NCBI GenBank assembly: GCA_948099385.1
Contig: CANUEZ040000062.1
Span: 2,721,501-2,785,500, forward strand
DNA: 64,000 nt
Direction: 5' to 3'
Source: Fasciola hepatica
Taxonomy: Eukaryota; Platyhelminthes; Trematoda; Plagiorchiida; Fasciolidae
The notes beneath the pieces are model-generated. The model saw nothing but the letters and a program-made list of their open reading frames with translations. It did no database searches and was not told the DNA's origin. A program made the translations under genes and the position numbers. Shown here piece by piece: positions 1 to 11,045 of this stretch; the first letter of the stretch is position 1, and every line of letters begins with the position of its first letter.

Positions 1-90
1 TCTAGTATCGTAGAATTATCACGGATAATCGCCTTCTGATTTCGGGATCCGTTGCGAATTTGGCTACGCATTGCTCAAACGTTCGTAACA
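1..90 (+). repeat. 3' end of a BEL/Pao-type LTR (cut by window edge)
   Basis: This stretch aligns by eye with the last ~85 bases of two longer copies, at 4104-4464 and 12279-12637. Shared landmarks are AGTA-CGTAGAA, GGGAT-CGT and GGCTACGC-TTGCTC. It ends in CA at 89-90, as an LTR should. Because the copy at 4104-4464 is followed by BEL/Pao gag, I take this as the end of a 5' LTR whose element continues to the right. The start lies outside the window. Confidence 0.6.
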
Positions 91-2559
91 GTGGGGGAGG
101 TCGGACTTATTTTCTAGCCCTGACGAAGAGGTATGTGCCACTGCTCATAGTCTAGCCAGAGGCAAAACGCCTCGGTAAAGTGAGTGGACAACCAAGGCCA
201 AGGAGCAAAATGGGTAATCGTGGGGTCTGCTTAGACCAACCCGGTTGTTTCCATGGTCTTCTGCAGTTTGGAAGGGCCTGAAAAATTGTCACCTGGGTGC
301 TATACTTTGCCAAGTAGAACATGAGCGGAGCCCAGATAGAGATGCCAGAATGTGTCCCTAAGTTTTGTGCAACCAGACACAAAGTTTGCGAAGCAAACTG
401 CTTTTGGGACCCTAGCTGGAGAGGATGGTAGGCAAGAAACTAGGCTCAATTCCCAGGCAGAAGCCGTGGGCCTTGTGGGCTGACCTGACCAGGATTTTTT
501 GTAACAGCACTTCTTCGGGCTTGAATTTCACTACAAATAGTGTTCGAGACTATCGATACTCCCCTATCCTTCCCTCTCTCGCTGCTTCAGGTGTGCCCTA
601 GCAAATTCGGTACATCCTGAACTTCGTTCCAACTTTCACCCCCTGATCGACCCGATTTCGTGGGTAAAATTTCGATCTACACGGGAGGTTAAGATGGCGC
701 GTGTGTGCAAACACAATTGTTCTCCAGATTTCTCCTGAGGCTACAGATATGGCTACTCTCAGGATTTGGATGACGGCCCTTGAATCAGCGGTAGTCAGCC
801 CGAAAGCACCTATGTCACTTTTCTCTTGCCAACTGCACGTCATTCTAAAGCTTTAGAAAAGGAACAAGCTGTTGTTACTCAAAAGAAACTGCACCCCTGT
901 TCATTTAGACCTAATAGAACGTGGCAAACCTAGAGATAGAAATCTAGTGAATCTAACGTCAGAAATAAGCAGAACGTTCAAGGAACCCCCAACTTCAAAC
1001 CATGAAAAGTGCTCATGGCTTATTGCTAAAAAGCGGAAGGAGATATGAAGTGTAATCTTATAGTTCTCTTAGGAGGACCAAGCAGCGAATCTGAAAGCTT
1101 AGGAAGCAACAACAAGAAGCCTCTTACGTGGATGCTTGGAGTGGCTCCTGACCACAAGCTACGACTTGGTTGTGCCATGAGCTGCACATAGCCCAGACGA
1201 AACCTGTAGACCCCAAACAGCAAGTGTTTCCAGTTGTCTGTACAGTTAAACTCGAAACCGAAGAGCAACCCCCGTGAACCAGATTACATGTAGACAACGT
1301 ATCCTGTATATTTTTCCCAAATCTCCTCCAGACCCCGGTGGCTCACCCAACATGGTTATTCTGAGGCCGGGTGGGCGTGCTCCTGAAATGGCCATCAAAG
1401 TCACCCCACCTTTAGAAAGAAGAGAGGGGACATCTTGTGAGCGTCCCAAAAAAAGACTTATGTTCGACCAAACCCCATTTTAACCGCCAGGGAGATATGC
1501 CGGGGGCACCTGTAGCCCCTTCTACCGAAGCATCCGTGAAAGGAGTCCAACCAAAGATAAGCAGAAGACAAAAGCCCTTTGGTGGAGCCTAAGCCTTCTC
1601 ACGCGGTTAACTGACCAATAAAGCACCACCCGAGCAAAACCACTATTATGCGGCAGTTCTTACCCCTGACAACCAGAGAACAATTGTAAGGGAGTTCAGG
1701 AAACCCCGTTCCATTCATCAACATCCATATAACAAATGTTTTCTATTTGCATGAACTATCTTTGCCGGAAATCCGATTGTTCGTTTTATTACTCTAAATC
1801 CTTGTCACAAACCGGACTCCCACCGTTGCCTCAAGCGTGAGTCGCTCAGCGTAAGCTTCGTTGTGATTGTTCTCGGTAACCTTATCTCCCGTATCTAACC
1901 TTTTGCTGAAATTCCGCTGCAGTTGTCGATTTGTTTTCCAGCTTGGAGAGCAATAGTCCAGAAGGGACTCTATTGAGGTCGGATTATTGTGAACTTGCTT
2001 AATTTGGTGTACACCGTACCGTAGCTTTTCAAGTGACTTTGTTCTGAGTTGTGTCGGAACTGGCTGGACGTTGCAGTACTCAATACCCTTGGCAACCGCT
2101 GAGACATGAAATTACGCAGTAATTCGGCAAACCTTTCTGTATAAATGACAATACCATGCAGGTGAACCATATCCTTCTGCCCGTAGATGGCGGCCATGGT
2201 TTTGCTCAGGCTCTAGTTTACCGGGTTTTTCCAGGGTTACTTCGGTTTTCCATAGGGTTAGAGCTGATCCGTTGTCAGCTGAGTTGAATGGGAAGTAGGT
2301 TGTAGAACAATTATAGCTAGATAAGCAACGTAAGCTGCTGGAGTCGAGGAACCAGACGGCAGTGGCGAAGTAACTTTTGGCACTCGCCGAGGAAGGGGAA
2401 AACCTAGTCAACAGAGATGAAGTCAGGGGTGATGTAATGGTCAGTGAACATCTGTCTCGCTATCTGGGCAATCGTCATGTACAGAACAATGCTCCGCGAA
2501 CAACACACTTGGTTCCAGTGGCAGAATCTCCGGTGAATTATCGTTTGTATGTTTAAATG
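91..2559. other. Unassigned, probably decayed BEL/Pao internal sequence
   Basis: This lies between an LTR end and BEL/Pao protease, where gag and the start of pol would be expected. I could not find a convincing gag motif on the plus strand. The open frames on both strands are short and unrecognisable. It may be decayed gag or an unrelated insertion. Confidence 0.3.
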
Positions 2560-4000
2560 TGCCACCAGTACGGCTTGACGGGCCGGGGGCTCTATGGAGG
2601 CCCACACTATGCTGGACTGTGGGTCCGAAGTGACTTCAGTACAAAAAGACCTTATGGAGCTGGTGAGCCTGAAGGCAGCCCCTACCTCACTTTTGATTTC
2701 GACCCTGAAAGGGGCTGCCAGTTGGAATTCAGGAACGACGGGGCTAATACTGAACTCACCGTTAGGGAGTGATTTTGTCAGTATGGAACGAGCCTTCTGT
2801 GTAGATAAGCTACCAATTCAAGCAGTTCAGTACTGCTCAGATGCAGACATCTTTTCCTAGTCTTACCTGCAGAATCTAAAAGATTCGGGGGTGCGAATCC
2901 TGATAGAAGCACATAGAGCAATAGAGTGAAGATGCGGCGAAAGAAAACAACCCCATGCCATGCGGACGATTTAAGGATGGGTTTTTCTTAGCGCGATAAA
3001 CCAGGAACCGCTTTTTGTGAGGAAGATAAACCACGTTGAGGTAGGAATCGATTTCGTAGTGGAACAGGTCGATCGACTATGCTAAGCCGATTTCTGTGAT
3101 GGGGGTGCTTCGAAAAACCCTTTTTTCTTGGAAGACAAACAGGCTGTTTGTATGGTTTCCGGTGCCATAACCTTGTTGGACAGATGCTATGAAGCTTCAT
3201 TTCCATGGGAGAATCCTCTGAGTAGAGTTCCAAATAATTACTTTGTGGCCAAACAAAGATTGAATTGCTTGAGGAAAAGGTCTTCGCGTGACCCTGAGTT
3301 CTTTGGTAAATACTCTATAATATTACTAAGTTATTTGCTCAAGGGCAACGCCCAGTTGGCGCCCGATATATTTGTAAAAATGGGCTTCGAGGCTAGGTGG
3401 CACTTACGACTCCAAGCAGTAACAAACCCTGAAAAGCCTAGGAAGGTGAGGGTGATGTTTGTTTGTGCGGCTGCTTTCCAGGGACGCTCCTAGTACGATT
3501 ACTTGCTACAGGGACCGGACACGACAGCAAGCCTGAATAGATTGTTGCTTCGTTTTCAAAAATAATCTTTCGCACCAGCTGCGGAGAGTGTAGAAGTGTT
3601 TAGGCAGGTTCGAGTGCCGACAAGAGAAAAAAGAGCTCTAAGTTTCCATTGATGGGAAAATGGTCAACCAAGTGGTAATCTGGTTGCAGATCAGATGAAT
3701 GCTCACCCATTTGATGCCGCTCCCTCCCCATTCTGTTCGAATTTCGTTCTGCGTCTCACGCAGACTATTGGGAGGAGAAAATGAGGATTGTGGCTCCAGG
3801 GCCGTGTATGGTAATTTCTAAGTGGAGGGCTGTCTCGTGTCCTCGCCTACGCTGGAGAACGCAAGAGCTTTTGATAGTCAGACGGGCGAGTCACTATCAC
3901 ATGGTGGCTTCCGGCTTCATTACTGGGTGTGTAGGCGCAAGGAGGTACTAAACATTTTGCCGAAATCTGAGCTAGCCCATTCTCGTTTTGGAAATCGATG
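2560..4000 (+). pseudogene. BEL/Pao pol remnant: aspartic protease and reverse transcriptase
   Basis: The protease core reads MLDCGSEVTSVQKDL near 2606-2650 and is followed by the ERAFCV-KLPIQ stretch typical of BEL/Pao proteases. From 3128 an open frame of 121 residues carries the start of the RT: PWENP, RVPNN, VAKQRL, the S/RDPEFFGKYS stretch, and EKPRKVRVMFVCAAAF at its end. Beyond the stop at 3491, frame-shifted pieces continue: RFQK, then FRQVRVP near 3600-3630, then MNAHPF near 3695. Such a protein would be the polyprotein that copies and processes the element inside cytoplasmic particles. Several stops and frameshifts, and no RNase H or integrase found before 4104, make it a dead fragment. 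Family assignment is by motif recall, not a search. Confidence 0.75.
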
Positions 4001-4103
4001 ATTGCTCGCCAGTGCCGGAAACGACGTGGGGATTGGAATGGAACGGAATGGAATGCGAGTTCTAGTTTTCACTTACAACGAGCTAAAAACCTCAAACAAG
4101 GAG
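4001..4103. other. Spacer with a short GGAATGGAAC-like repeat
   Basis: Between the RT remnant and the LTR is a short purine-rich run (about 4032-4052) of GGAATGGAAC-like units. No gene is seen and no clear polypurine tract abuts the LTR. Confidence 0.4.
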
Positions 4104-4464
4104 TGTTTAAGGAAGAAATGCTAAAAATCCTTCCATATGTTCCATGTGCTTTGTAAATTTGGCTATATTTGACATTACATTGAAAAGCTCGTCCACAACC
4201 CACACTTTTGCACTTTTGTTCATTCATGTAAGAAGCTCGATTTTGGCTTTGAACCGTTTTTGACTGTCGTGCTTGAGCCACGGGGCCTTGAACCTTTGGG
4301 TTTTACTATTCAATCTATTTAGCCGCAAAACTGAGGTTTGTATATACATGTACCTTTTGTTAATTTCAATTTAGTACCTTAGAAACTACGAATCTATCTT
4401 GTTCTGGCTTTAGGATTCTTTTGAATTGCCTACATTTTGCTCGATTTGCGAGAATCGACATACC
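4104..4464 (+). repeat. BEL/Pao-type LTR, about 361 bp
   Basis: It aligns along its length with the solo copy at 12279-12637, whose ends are fixed by a target-site duplication. It begins TGTTTAAGG, and the right end is placed by alignment (TACC here against TACA in the solo copy, so the terminal CA is lost). Shared internal landmarks include TGACTGTCGTGCTTGAGCC and TTGAACCGTTT. Gag-like sequence of BEL/Pao type follows at once, which is the basis for the family label. The element to its left is also BEL/Pao in the same orientation, so this LTR may be shared by two copies. Confidence 0.7.
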
Positions 4465-5490
4465 AAACTCAAATGGAACCTGGACAAGGAAACTCACTGG
4501 AAGCAAGGGCCTCATGAGACGAAAGGAAGTAACTCGAAAATTCCCTGAAGATGGTTTGGGTGTTATTCATTCTCCGGATAATGCTAAGTTTAAGTTTACT
4601 ACTTCCGTAAGAGTCAGGTCATATATTTCTAATCGCGATGAGTCCGGTGATATTAGTGCTAATAAAATGAGAGTGATGGAATTAGAGGATCAGTTGCGGT
4701 TAGCCAGAAAAGAAACAAGGCTTATTCAAGAAGGACTGGTCCATTGAGCCGGCAGGAAGTCCATGTATTTTACGACATCAACATCAAATTGACGACATTA
4801 TCGACGAACGTAAACCCTAAAGCCCGCCTGAAACTACAGGGGTTTTGGCATTGGACCTGCCGAGAGCGAAGCCAGCTCTTTTTGACGGGTACTCTGAGCA
4901 ATACTGCATATTTGTGAAGCATTAAGAAAGTTCGTTTGAGTGCAAAGTCGCAGATCCTGGGCAAACGTTTTTGTATTTGACACATTACCGTCATTGGAGG
5001 GCCAAAATTGCTATCGAAGGCCGCGAGAGGCTCGATCCACCAAAGATGTACACCAGGATACGCAGAATCCCGAAAAATTTGTTTGAATAACCATTCAAGT
5101 TGGCCAGAGGCTTGATTGATAGTGTTTTATTGGAGGCAAAACGGAGGGCAACGCTGAAATACTAGCAATTTTAGTGATAAAATTCAGAATCGCGGTATCT
5201 TGCCGGAGCATTTTGAATACCAGTCTGATCTGAATGCGTTTAATACACGAGAATGCATTGTCCGATGTCTTTCTTTTCATTTACGGGGCCCATGAACAGT
5301 GGAAGCGGAGAAAAGAAATATGCTTGGGTGAGTATCTACTTAGGACGATCTGACGGAGTTCATAGTTCGTCAATCCCGCATCACCAACAGCCGATTCGGA
5401 GAAATCGTACGCGAAATTTGCAGGCTGGGGCGAACGGAGCAAACATCGGCTCAGATCGTAGTATACGACTGTAGCCGAATTCAGTCCTTG
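4465..5490 (+). pseudogene. BEL/Pao gag remnant
   Basis: An open piece to 4747 ends in a charged helical stretch (MELEDQLRLARKETRLIQE) like the coiled-coil N-terminus of BEL/Pao Gag. After a stop, the signature Gag stretch follows near 4850-5090: KPALFDGYSEQYCIFVK, then LYLTHY, then AKIAIEGRERLDP. Further frames carry PFKLARGLIDSVL (near 5095) and, around 5345-5420, FIVRQSRITNSRFGEIVREI. Gag would form the particle that packages the RNA. It is broken by stops and frameshifts, and ends where LINE E begins. Confidence 0.65.
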
Positions 5491-5649
5491 GCTAGCATGC
5501 ATATAATAAGTCGAGAGCCCGAGAAGTCAACTGAAAGCAGGTCATACAACTGGCTGCCTAGGTTACCAGATTGTCCGGTCTTTAGTGGAGTGAGTTTATC
5601 CGATCGGCAGTCCGCAGTAAAAATCTCCGCTGAATTAGCCGCCCTTGAT

Positions 5650-6433
5650 GCATAGTGTCCAGTCTGGGCGAGGAAATTCTCCGCCCATAAATGTATTTTT
5701 CTTACAAATGCCAGGTTCCTCCTGGCTCCCTATGTATCGGCGGTTCACCCATCGACAGCCAGCCCTTAGTAGGAGACCTCCGCTTAAGTTATTCTTGCTC
5801 TTTCAACTTCTGGGAACATGCTACCTTACTAACGGTGAAGGCTAAAATGTGTCTTGGTCTTCTGCTCAGATCCTTTCAGCTAAGGGAGAGCATTCTCTAC
5901 ATGTACAAAGTACATGCCAGGCCCCTTCTCAAATATCGTCCCTTAACCTTATCTGGTATGAGAAAATCGGGCAGAATTATTATAGAATTTATTCAGAGAA
6001 GATTCACAAAGCAGCTTATTGTATGGTGGTGAAACTTAAACTACAGAAAACGATGTTTATCTCTCAAAATCGAACCACTGTGGTTTCGTCGCATCAAGAC
6101 GAACCTGACAATTCTGTATAAACCATTGACTAAGCAATCTTATTGCTCCAACCAATTGTGCTTCTCCCGGATACTGGATATTCACTCAGTAATAGGCAGT
6201 ATACTATTACTACGCCTTCCGCGAGGACTGTCCTCCGCTCCAAGTTCTTCCTGCTCACGTACCCCGGAATCTGGAATAAACTTCTTTTGAATATCAGATC
6301 TTCTCAGTCAAAGTAAGCATTCGTCCATGCTATTGATAAACTCCTTTCTGTCCCAACTATTTTGCAATTATTCAACGTTCACATTGTCGAAATTGAAGCT
6401 CACGAGAAAGGCCCCGACTTTTAAGCCATTACT
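5650..6433 (+). pseudogene. LINE E: ORF2 C-terminal fragment
   Basis: This is the C-terminal part of a CR1/Jockey-like LINE ORF2, downstream of the RT palm. Residues recognisable by comparison with LINE A and LINE B here are YKCQVPPGSL, GGSPI, the VGDLRLSYSCSFNF stretch, HARPLLKYRP and QRRFTKQL, in the frame open from 5691 to 6032. Degenerate frames carry the tail YPGIWNKLLLNIRSS and HEKGPDF to a stop near 6431. The RT catalytic core and endonuclease are absent, so the copy is 5'-truncated, as is usual for LINEs. It abuts the BEL gag remnant. Confidence 0.75.
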
Positions 6434-8940
6434 CTGCTTTCTCTTTTTGCTTTGCCTTTAAAAATTATTTTGCCTTTTTTGTGTTCTAAAGGATCTGTTT
6501 GACCTCTTCTCCTTAAACTTCGCCGTCGGCCTATTTAAAGCATGTCTGCGTCCACTAATTGTTCTTCCATACCAACTTACAGGATCCTGCCAATTTCACT
6601 CTGAAATAAGTCTTTCCAGATGCTTTCGCCTGTTTAGGGAGGCCACCGTAACACTCCCCACAGTTTTGTCAACGTGCCTTATCCGCTCCATGATTTATCA
6701 ACTTTATTTAGTTATATCACGTCTGCTACCCTGAGACCAACCTCAAACACGCTTCAGGAAATGCGGCAGTAACTACTTTCAGGTCCACCATATAAGTGTA
6801 TTTATGTAAGTATATACGTACATACATATATACTCATTACTGTCCTGTAATTATTAGCACAAACACGGTAAGTAACACATAGCTCCTCGATATCACTTAG
6901 CTCATGCCGCCTCTTTTCCCAAATCAGGTCCCATCACATATACTTCCATCACCACCTCCGCTATTTTGAAATGGACAATCTAGTCTCATTTCTCTCACCT
7001 AGCGTGGCTCACTAACTGAACTCAACATCCAGTTATGACGTCAGTTTTGTCCCCACCCTATCCTAGAGCTAAGTTTCTTCCGTAATTTTGTGCAGAATTT
7101 AGTCTTTTCTTCTGCTGGGTGACTACTTTCGGTGAAATATTAACCTCCACGCTGAACGTTTTCAGCTCGTACTTATGCTTTCCTTTCTTAGTCTCACGTT
7201 CCATGGCTTCAATTTGTCTTGGAGATCCGCTGCAATAGTGCACTCGTGCTTCACTTTTGTCCTCCTTTCCGTTAACCGTTGATCCTCAGCTGGGCTATAC
7301 CTAGAATGCGTTTCTCTATCTCATTTCCCTTTCCAGTGATCCTCAATGCCAGTCACCCACCTCAGGCACTAAAATGATCGCCACCCTGGCTGGTGCACCC
7401 GGATAATATTGCTGTATGACCGTCTACCATTCGCTGTTCCCGTTGGCTCTGTTGTCCAAGTTCCCACGACCTGTCTAATTGGTTCTGGACCATACACTCT
7501 TATCTTGGTGTCTCAGCCCTCTATAAAACCATCAATGATCACTCACGCTAATACCAACGGTGCGGGGCGCGGTCAGATCCCCCGCTTTGGCCGGCCAGCA
7601 TCGGACGTGCAGGCTGTCTGCAACGATGTGCGAGCGCGATTGGGCTAATGGATCATACGTGCTGTGTTCACTTTACGAAGTGTTTCTCGGGTTGTGTGTC
7701 CAGCACATGGTCAGCCCCACCCACCAACACCGGTTACGGATTACCAGCTTCAACTCTCCTCGCCCAACCGCACTCTTTGCTGTCCGTTGCGGACCGCACG
7801 CTCCTACCATTCTTCTGCCACTTTTCGCTTATCCGTCGTTCTCGTCGGCACTCTCATCGCTTCCCTTCCGTGTCGTTCTATCTCTGTATGCACACCTATC
7901 CACTCTATTTTCGTTCCCATAATTCTTCGCAATGACAAACTTCACGGCATGATGTCACTCTCGCCCTATCCGTTTTATTCTGTCCAAACCCGAAATATGC
8001 TCTTTTCCAGCCATGTTGCACCTGTGGGCTCCTAATCTACATTCCCTTGGCACCTCCATATACTCATAGGGCTCATTGATCGCATACCTCAGCAGCTACC
8101 GTTTTGCGATATCCTTTTGGTCCATCTTATACCCCCATTACGCACCAGCCACACCCGTAACCATGACTAATCACCATATAGGAACTCGCCGTTCCAACCT
8201 TTGCACATTTATACGACCAAACTTATTATCTTTTCACCACCTCCATTTTTACCATGTCTGAATCCGCAATTCTTCCGTGGATCTTCCTCCTAGGCAGCCT
8301 ACCAGCTAGCAACTTCTGGCTCAATCCATTTGTGCAACAGCCTGCAAGCATACAACTTTCCGGTTCCATTCTCCGAACTCCGAAGCACAACTGTTTGTCG
8401 TAATTTTGTTCCACCGCGGGCTTCCCTGCCCGGACACTTTTCTTCTTCTCGGTCTTCATCTTGTGTCATATGCAGTTGAACGATCTTACTGATCATTTCT
8501 CACCTGGTTTTCCCCAGTCAACACTCTCGTCAAGCTTCGTGCGTTGCTCGCCACAGGCATTTTCAGTGTACCCCTTGGGCTACGCTGTCTTTCCGCGTTT
8601 CGCCCAGTGTAAGGCCATCGTAACGTCATCATTCTCACCTACGGTTTCAAACCATGTGATTTGCTGTTACCTGACCTTTGTGACCCTGAACTTCCTTATT
8701 TCTCCCCTATGTTGTTTGCTGTTAAAATTGATGCATCTTTGCACCACAGTTCTTCTAACCTCCAAGTTACCCTTCCCCAGTGATCTTTTACACCCCTCCA
8801 AACACCCCGTACTTCCATTCGCTCTGGGCTGTCCTGCCATTTTCACGGCCATCTTCTAGCTGCATAATGTACGTCCATCTATCAACGCTTCACTCACGTT
8901 CGACGGTCACCACATGTTACACCTGCGTTACACCGCGTAG
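6434..8940 (+). repeat. LINE E 3' UTR, proximal part
   Basis: This long C/T-rich region follows the LINE E ORF2 stop. From about 7380 it runs collinear with the 3' UTR of LINE D (about 40255-41740), with the strongest match at 7559-7740. Landmarks near 8860-8930 (CCATCTTC, GTCCATCTAT, GCTTC, CGGTCACC) match LINE D near 41620-41695. The match stops near 8940 and resumes at about 17612, after LINE A. Frames of 95-132 residues here are low-complexity and not conserved, so I do not call genes. Confidence 0.65.
7559..7740 (+). repeat. Conserved 3' UTR block (LINE E copy)
   Basis: A GC-rich segment of about 180 nt, starting near GCGCGGTCAGATC. It is recognisable at 40427-40610 (LINE D) and, inverted, at 53041-53220 (LINE C). 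It looks better conserved by eye than the UTR around it. Shared words include GCGCGGTCAGAT, GTCTGCAACG, GTGTCCA and CACC/CCACC. Confidence 0.7.
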
Positions 8941-9306
8941 CTTTCTCGCTGTTATCGGTATAGTTTTTATTAAGCTATCTAGGATAATACCTAAAACTAT
9001 AGCTCGAAGGCCTGTTGTCCGACCCAGAAAAAATCAAGCAATGTTTTCTGAACACTATTCCCTGGGTCCACCCGGTGGTATAATATACATACAAAAGTGA
9101 TCGTAGGGTAGGAGCTAAGCGAAATATCACTCTCAGTCAAACAACACTAGCAGACTCCAAGATACCACTCAGGGAATCGCCTTCGTAAAGAGACTAAAGC
9201 CGTCTTGACTTGCGTAATACATCCGGAAACTTTCAAACAGCACCATCCGCAGAAACTGCTTGCAGTTTTTAGCTGAACAACTGATACGTAATTAGTTCCG
9301 CCGATA

Positions 9307-10878
9307 TTGACCTCCAGTGGCGAGTACTCTCCCCTAAGGTTTACATATATTGGCAATACTCTGCACTTAGTCCCCTGCTTCCGTATAGCTCTTACCAGCA
9401 TATTGCCACATCTTGTCCCACTGGCCATCCACATCCTTACCACCATAGATACGCCTACATCTCCTCCCAGCCGACCCAAAATCACTGTCAGCACTGGCCG
9501 TCGCAAGACCACTAAATTCCAAAACTCACCGGATAACTGCTCAGTCTCTCTGGTAGATATACTTGGAAATGCCAGTAGACAAACTACGGAAATGAGCAGA
9601 ACTCTGGGCAGTCTTTCCTCTCGAATTGACTCCGCTGTTCTGATTATCGGTCAACTGATGCCTACAGCGTTCTTGCTTGATCCAGCCGCACTCCATACCC
9701 CAACCAATCTACTACTGGCCACGAAGTTTGTGGACACAATTGCCTCGGAAATCTTCAGACGGATAAAAAAGGCAAACAACGCGACTGTGTTTAACGTTCC
9801 AGACCGAATACCTCTCTCAGCTGCTAAAAATACGATCTTAAGGGCTTGCAACCTTGGCTCACAACCGTGCCACTGTGTTAGACTCCGCAAAACTTCCCTG
9901 CGCACCACCTGCCCACTGCTGTTCCAGTTTGCAAATGAAGTTGTCGCCAAGACCTTTATCAGCCGGCAATCGTTGGTCGTAGCCCAAACCGGCTTCAAGT
10001 GCGCCAAGATATTTCCGGACAAGACCCCACTCCAAAGAGAGGTGCTCAAGAGGCACGCCCAGAACAGTAACCCCGGTGTTAGTGCAACTAACATTCCACC
10101 CCGAAGCTCCGGTGCACCTATCACTGGCCATCACTCGATGTTGCCATCTATTGCAGATCACAGTGCAATCGTAGATTTAGACAGTACGCCAATTTCCTCA
10201 CCCAATGAGCCACCTGGCAAACGCCCTAATGTTCAGAATAGCTCAAGCAAATCTATGGACCGGAACAAGTGCCCCAGCATTCACAAAACTGATGAAGGTT
10301 CTTCCGACTCATCTATTCACGAGCTCATGTTCTCCACAAGTCTAGATGGCCCCATTCATTCTACTAGCTCCATATCGAGTTATGCAACCGTACCTAAAAA
10401 TCACTGCACCATCAACCCATCTCCGTCTACACCTATGCATCCCGTTACCTCTGGCGTTTTTGATAACCCCATCAGGCCCCTAAGTTCACCCGCTGCACTC
10501 ACCCATTCGCCACTAGAATGTATCTGGTTACCACCTAGTCCACCACCGCTGATTAGCCCGTCAGTGCAGACTGACCCTCAGAAGTTAACACTTCGTCGCC
10601 AAAAGAACAAGACCCATCAACATAATGCGCATGCAAACCATAAGGTAAATGCTCAGTCGAGCGAAATTTTACCGGCCTTCATATACGGCTGTATATCCTA
10701 CTTTTCCACCTCAGCTGACTGCCTTATCATTTCCACCCTACTTTTACCCACCTTGTCCCCCCCAATCACCGCTCCATTACATTACTATCCGCCACACCAA
10801 CTGCTCTATACCTCTACTGCTACCCAGTCACTCCCTGGGAACCATCTCCGTGCCTCACCTAGCTTCCCACTCTCATAA
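9307..10878 (+). CDS. LINE A ORF1 protein (RNA-binding Gag-like, RRM-like region)
   Basis: A 523-residue open frame, intact from the first ATG to a TAA. It precedes ORF2 by about 170 bases, the usual LINE layout. Residues about 150-240 look like the RRM-like region of CR1-type ORF1 proteins: IFRRIKKANNATVFNVPD, then CHCVRLRKTS, then CPLLFQF with EVVAKTFISRQSLV. The second half is rich in Ser, Pro and Thr and looks disordered, and I see no zinc knuckle. The SVSLVDILG stretch near residue 80 recurs in the LINE C ORF1 remnant on the minus strand near 58400, which supports real coding. ORF1 proteins coat LINE RNA and help form the ribonucleoprotein. The true start could lie downstream, since the first ~60 residues are less convincing. 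Confidence 0.7.
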   Translation: MTSSGEYSPLRFTYIGNTLHLVPCFRIALTSILPHLVPLAIHILTTIDTPTSPPSRPKITVSTGRRKTTKFQNSPDNCSVSLVDILGNASRQTTEMSRTLGSLSSRIDSAVLIIGQLMPTAFLLDPAALHTPTNLLLATKFVDTIASEIFRRIKKANNATVFNVPDRIPLSAAKNTILRACNLGSQPCHCVRLRKTSLRTTCPLLFQFANEVVAKTFISRQSLVVAQTGFKCAKIFPDKTPLQREVLKRHAQNSNPGVSATNIPPRSSGAPITGHHSMLPSIADHSAIVDLDSTPISSPNEPPGKRPNVQNSSSKSMDRNKCPSIHKTDEGSSDSSIHELMFSTSLDGPIHSTSSISSYATVPKNHCTINPSPSTPMHPVTSGVFDNPIRPLSSPAALTHSPLECIWLPPSPPPLISPSVQTDPQKLTLRRQKNKTHQHNAHANHKVNAQSSEILPAFIYGCISYFSTSADCLIISTLLLPTLSPPITAPLHYYPPHQLLYTSTATQSLPGNHLRASPSFPLS

Positions 10879-11045
10879 GACCCATCCACATATCTTAACC
10901 TAGCACTGCCATCCATCCGTGGCCGCTTTTTTCCTGCCGGCCCCCTCCGAGAATATTCCCCGCATTCAGACTACTCTCCTAAACAGCACCTCCCCATCCC
11001 TCTTTCCTTACACTATCCCCCACCAGTTTACAACCCATCCAATCC

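Noticed and set aside
4030..4055. GGAATGGAAC-like run as a satellite
   Set aside because: Only two or three short units.
7560..8035. Overlapping 95-123-residue frames in the LINE E 3' UTR
   Set aside because: They are in three frames at once, C/T-rich, and not preserved in the LINE D copy.
9651..10124. A 157-residue minus frame
   Set aside because: Shadow of LINE A ORF1 in the opposite strand.
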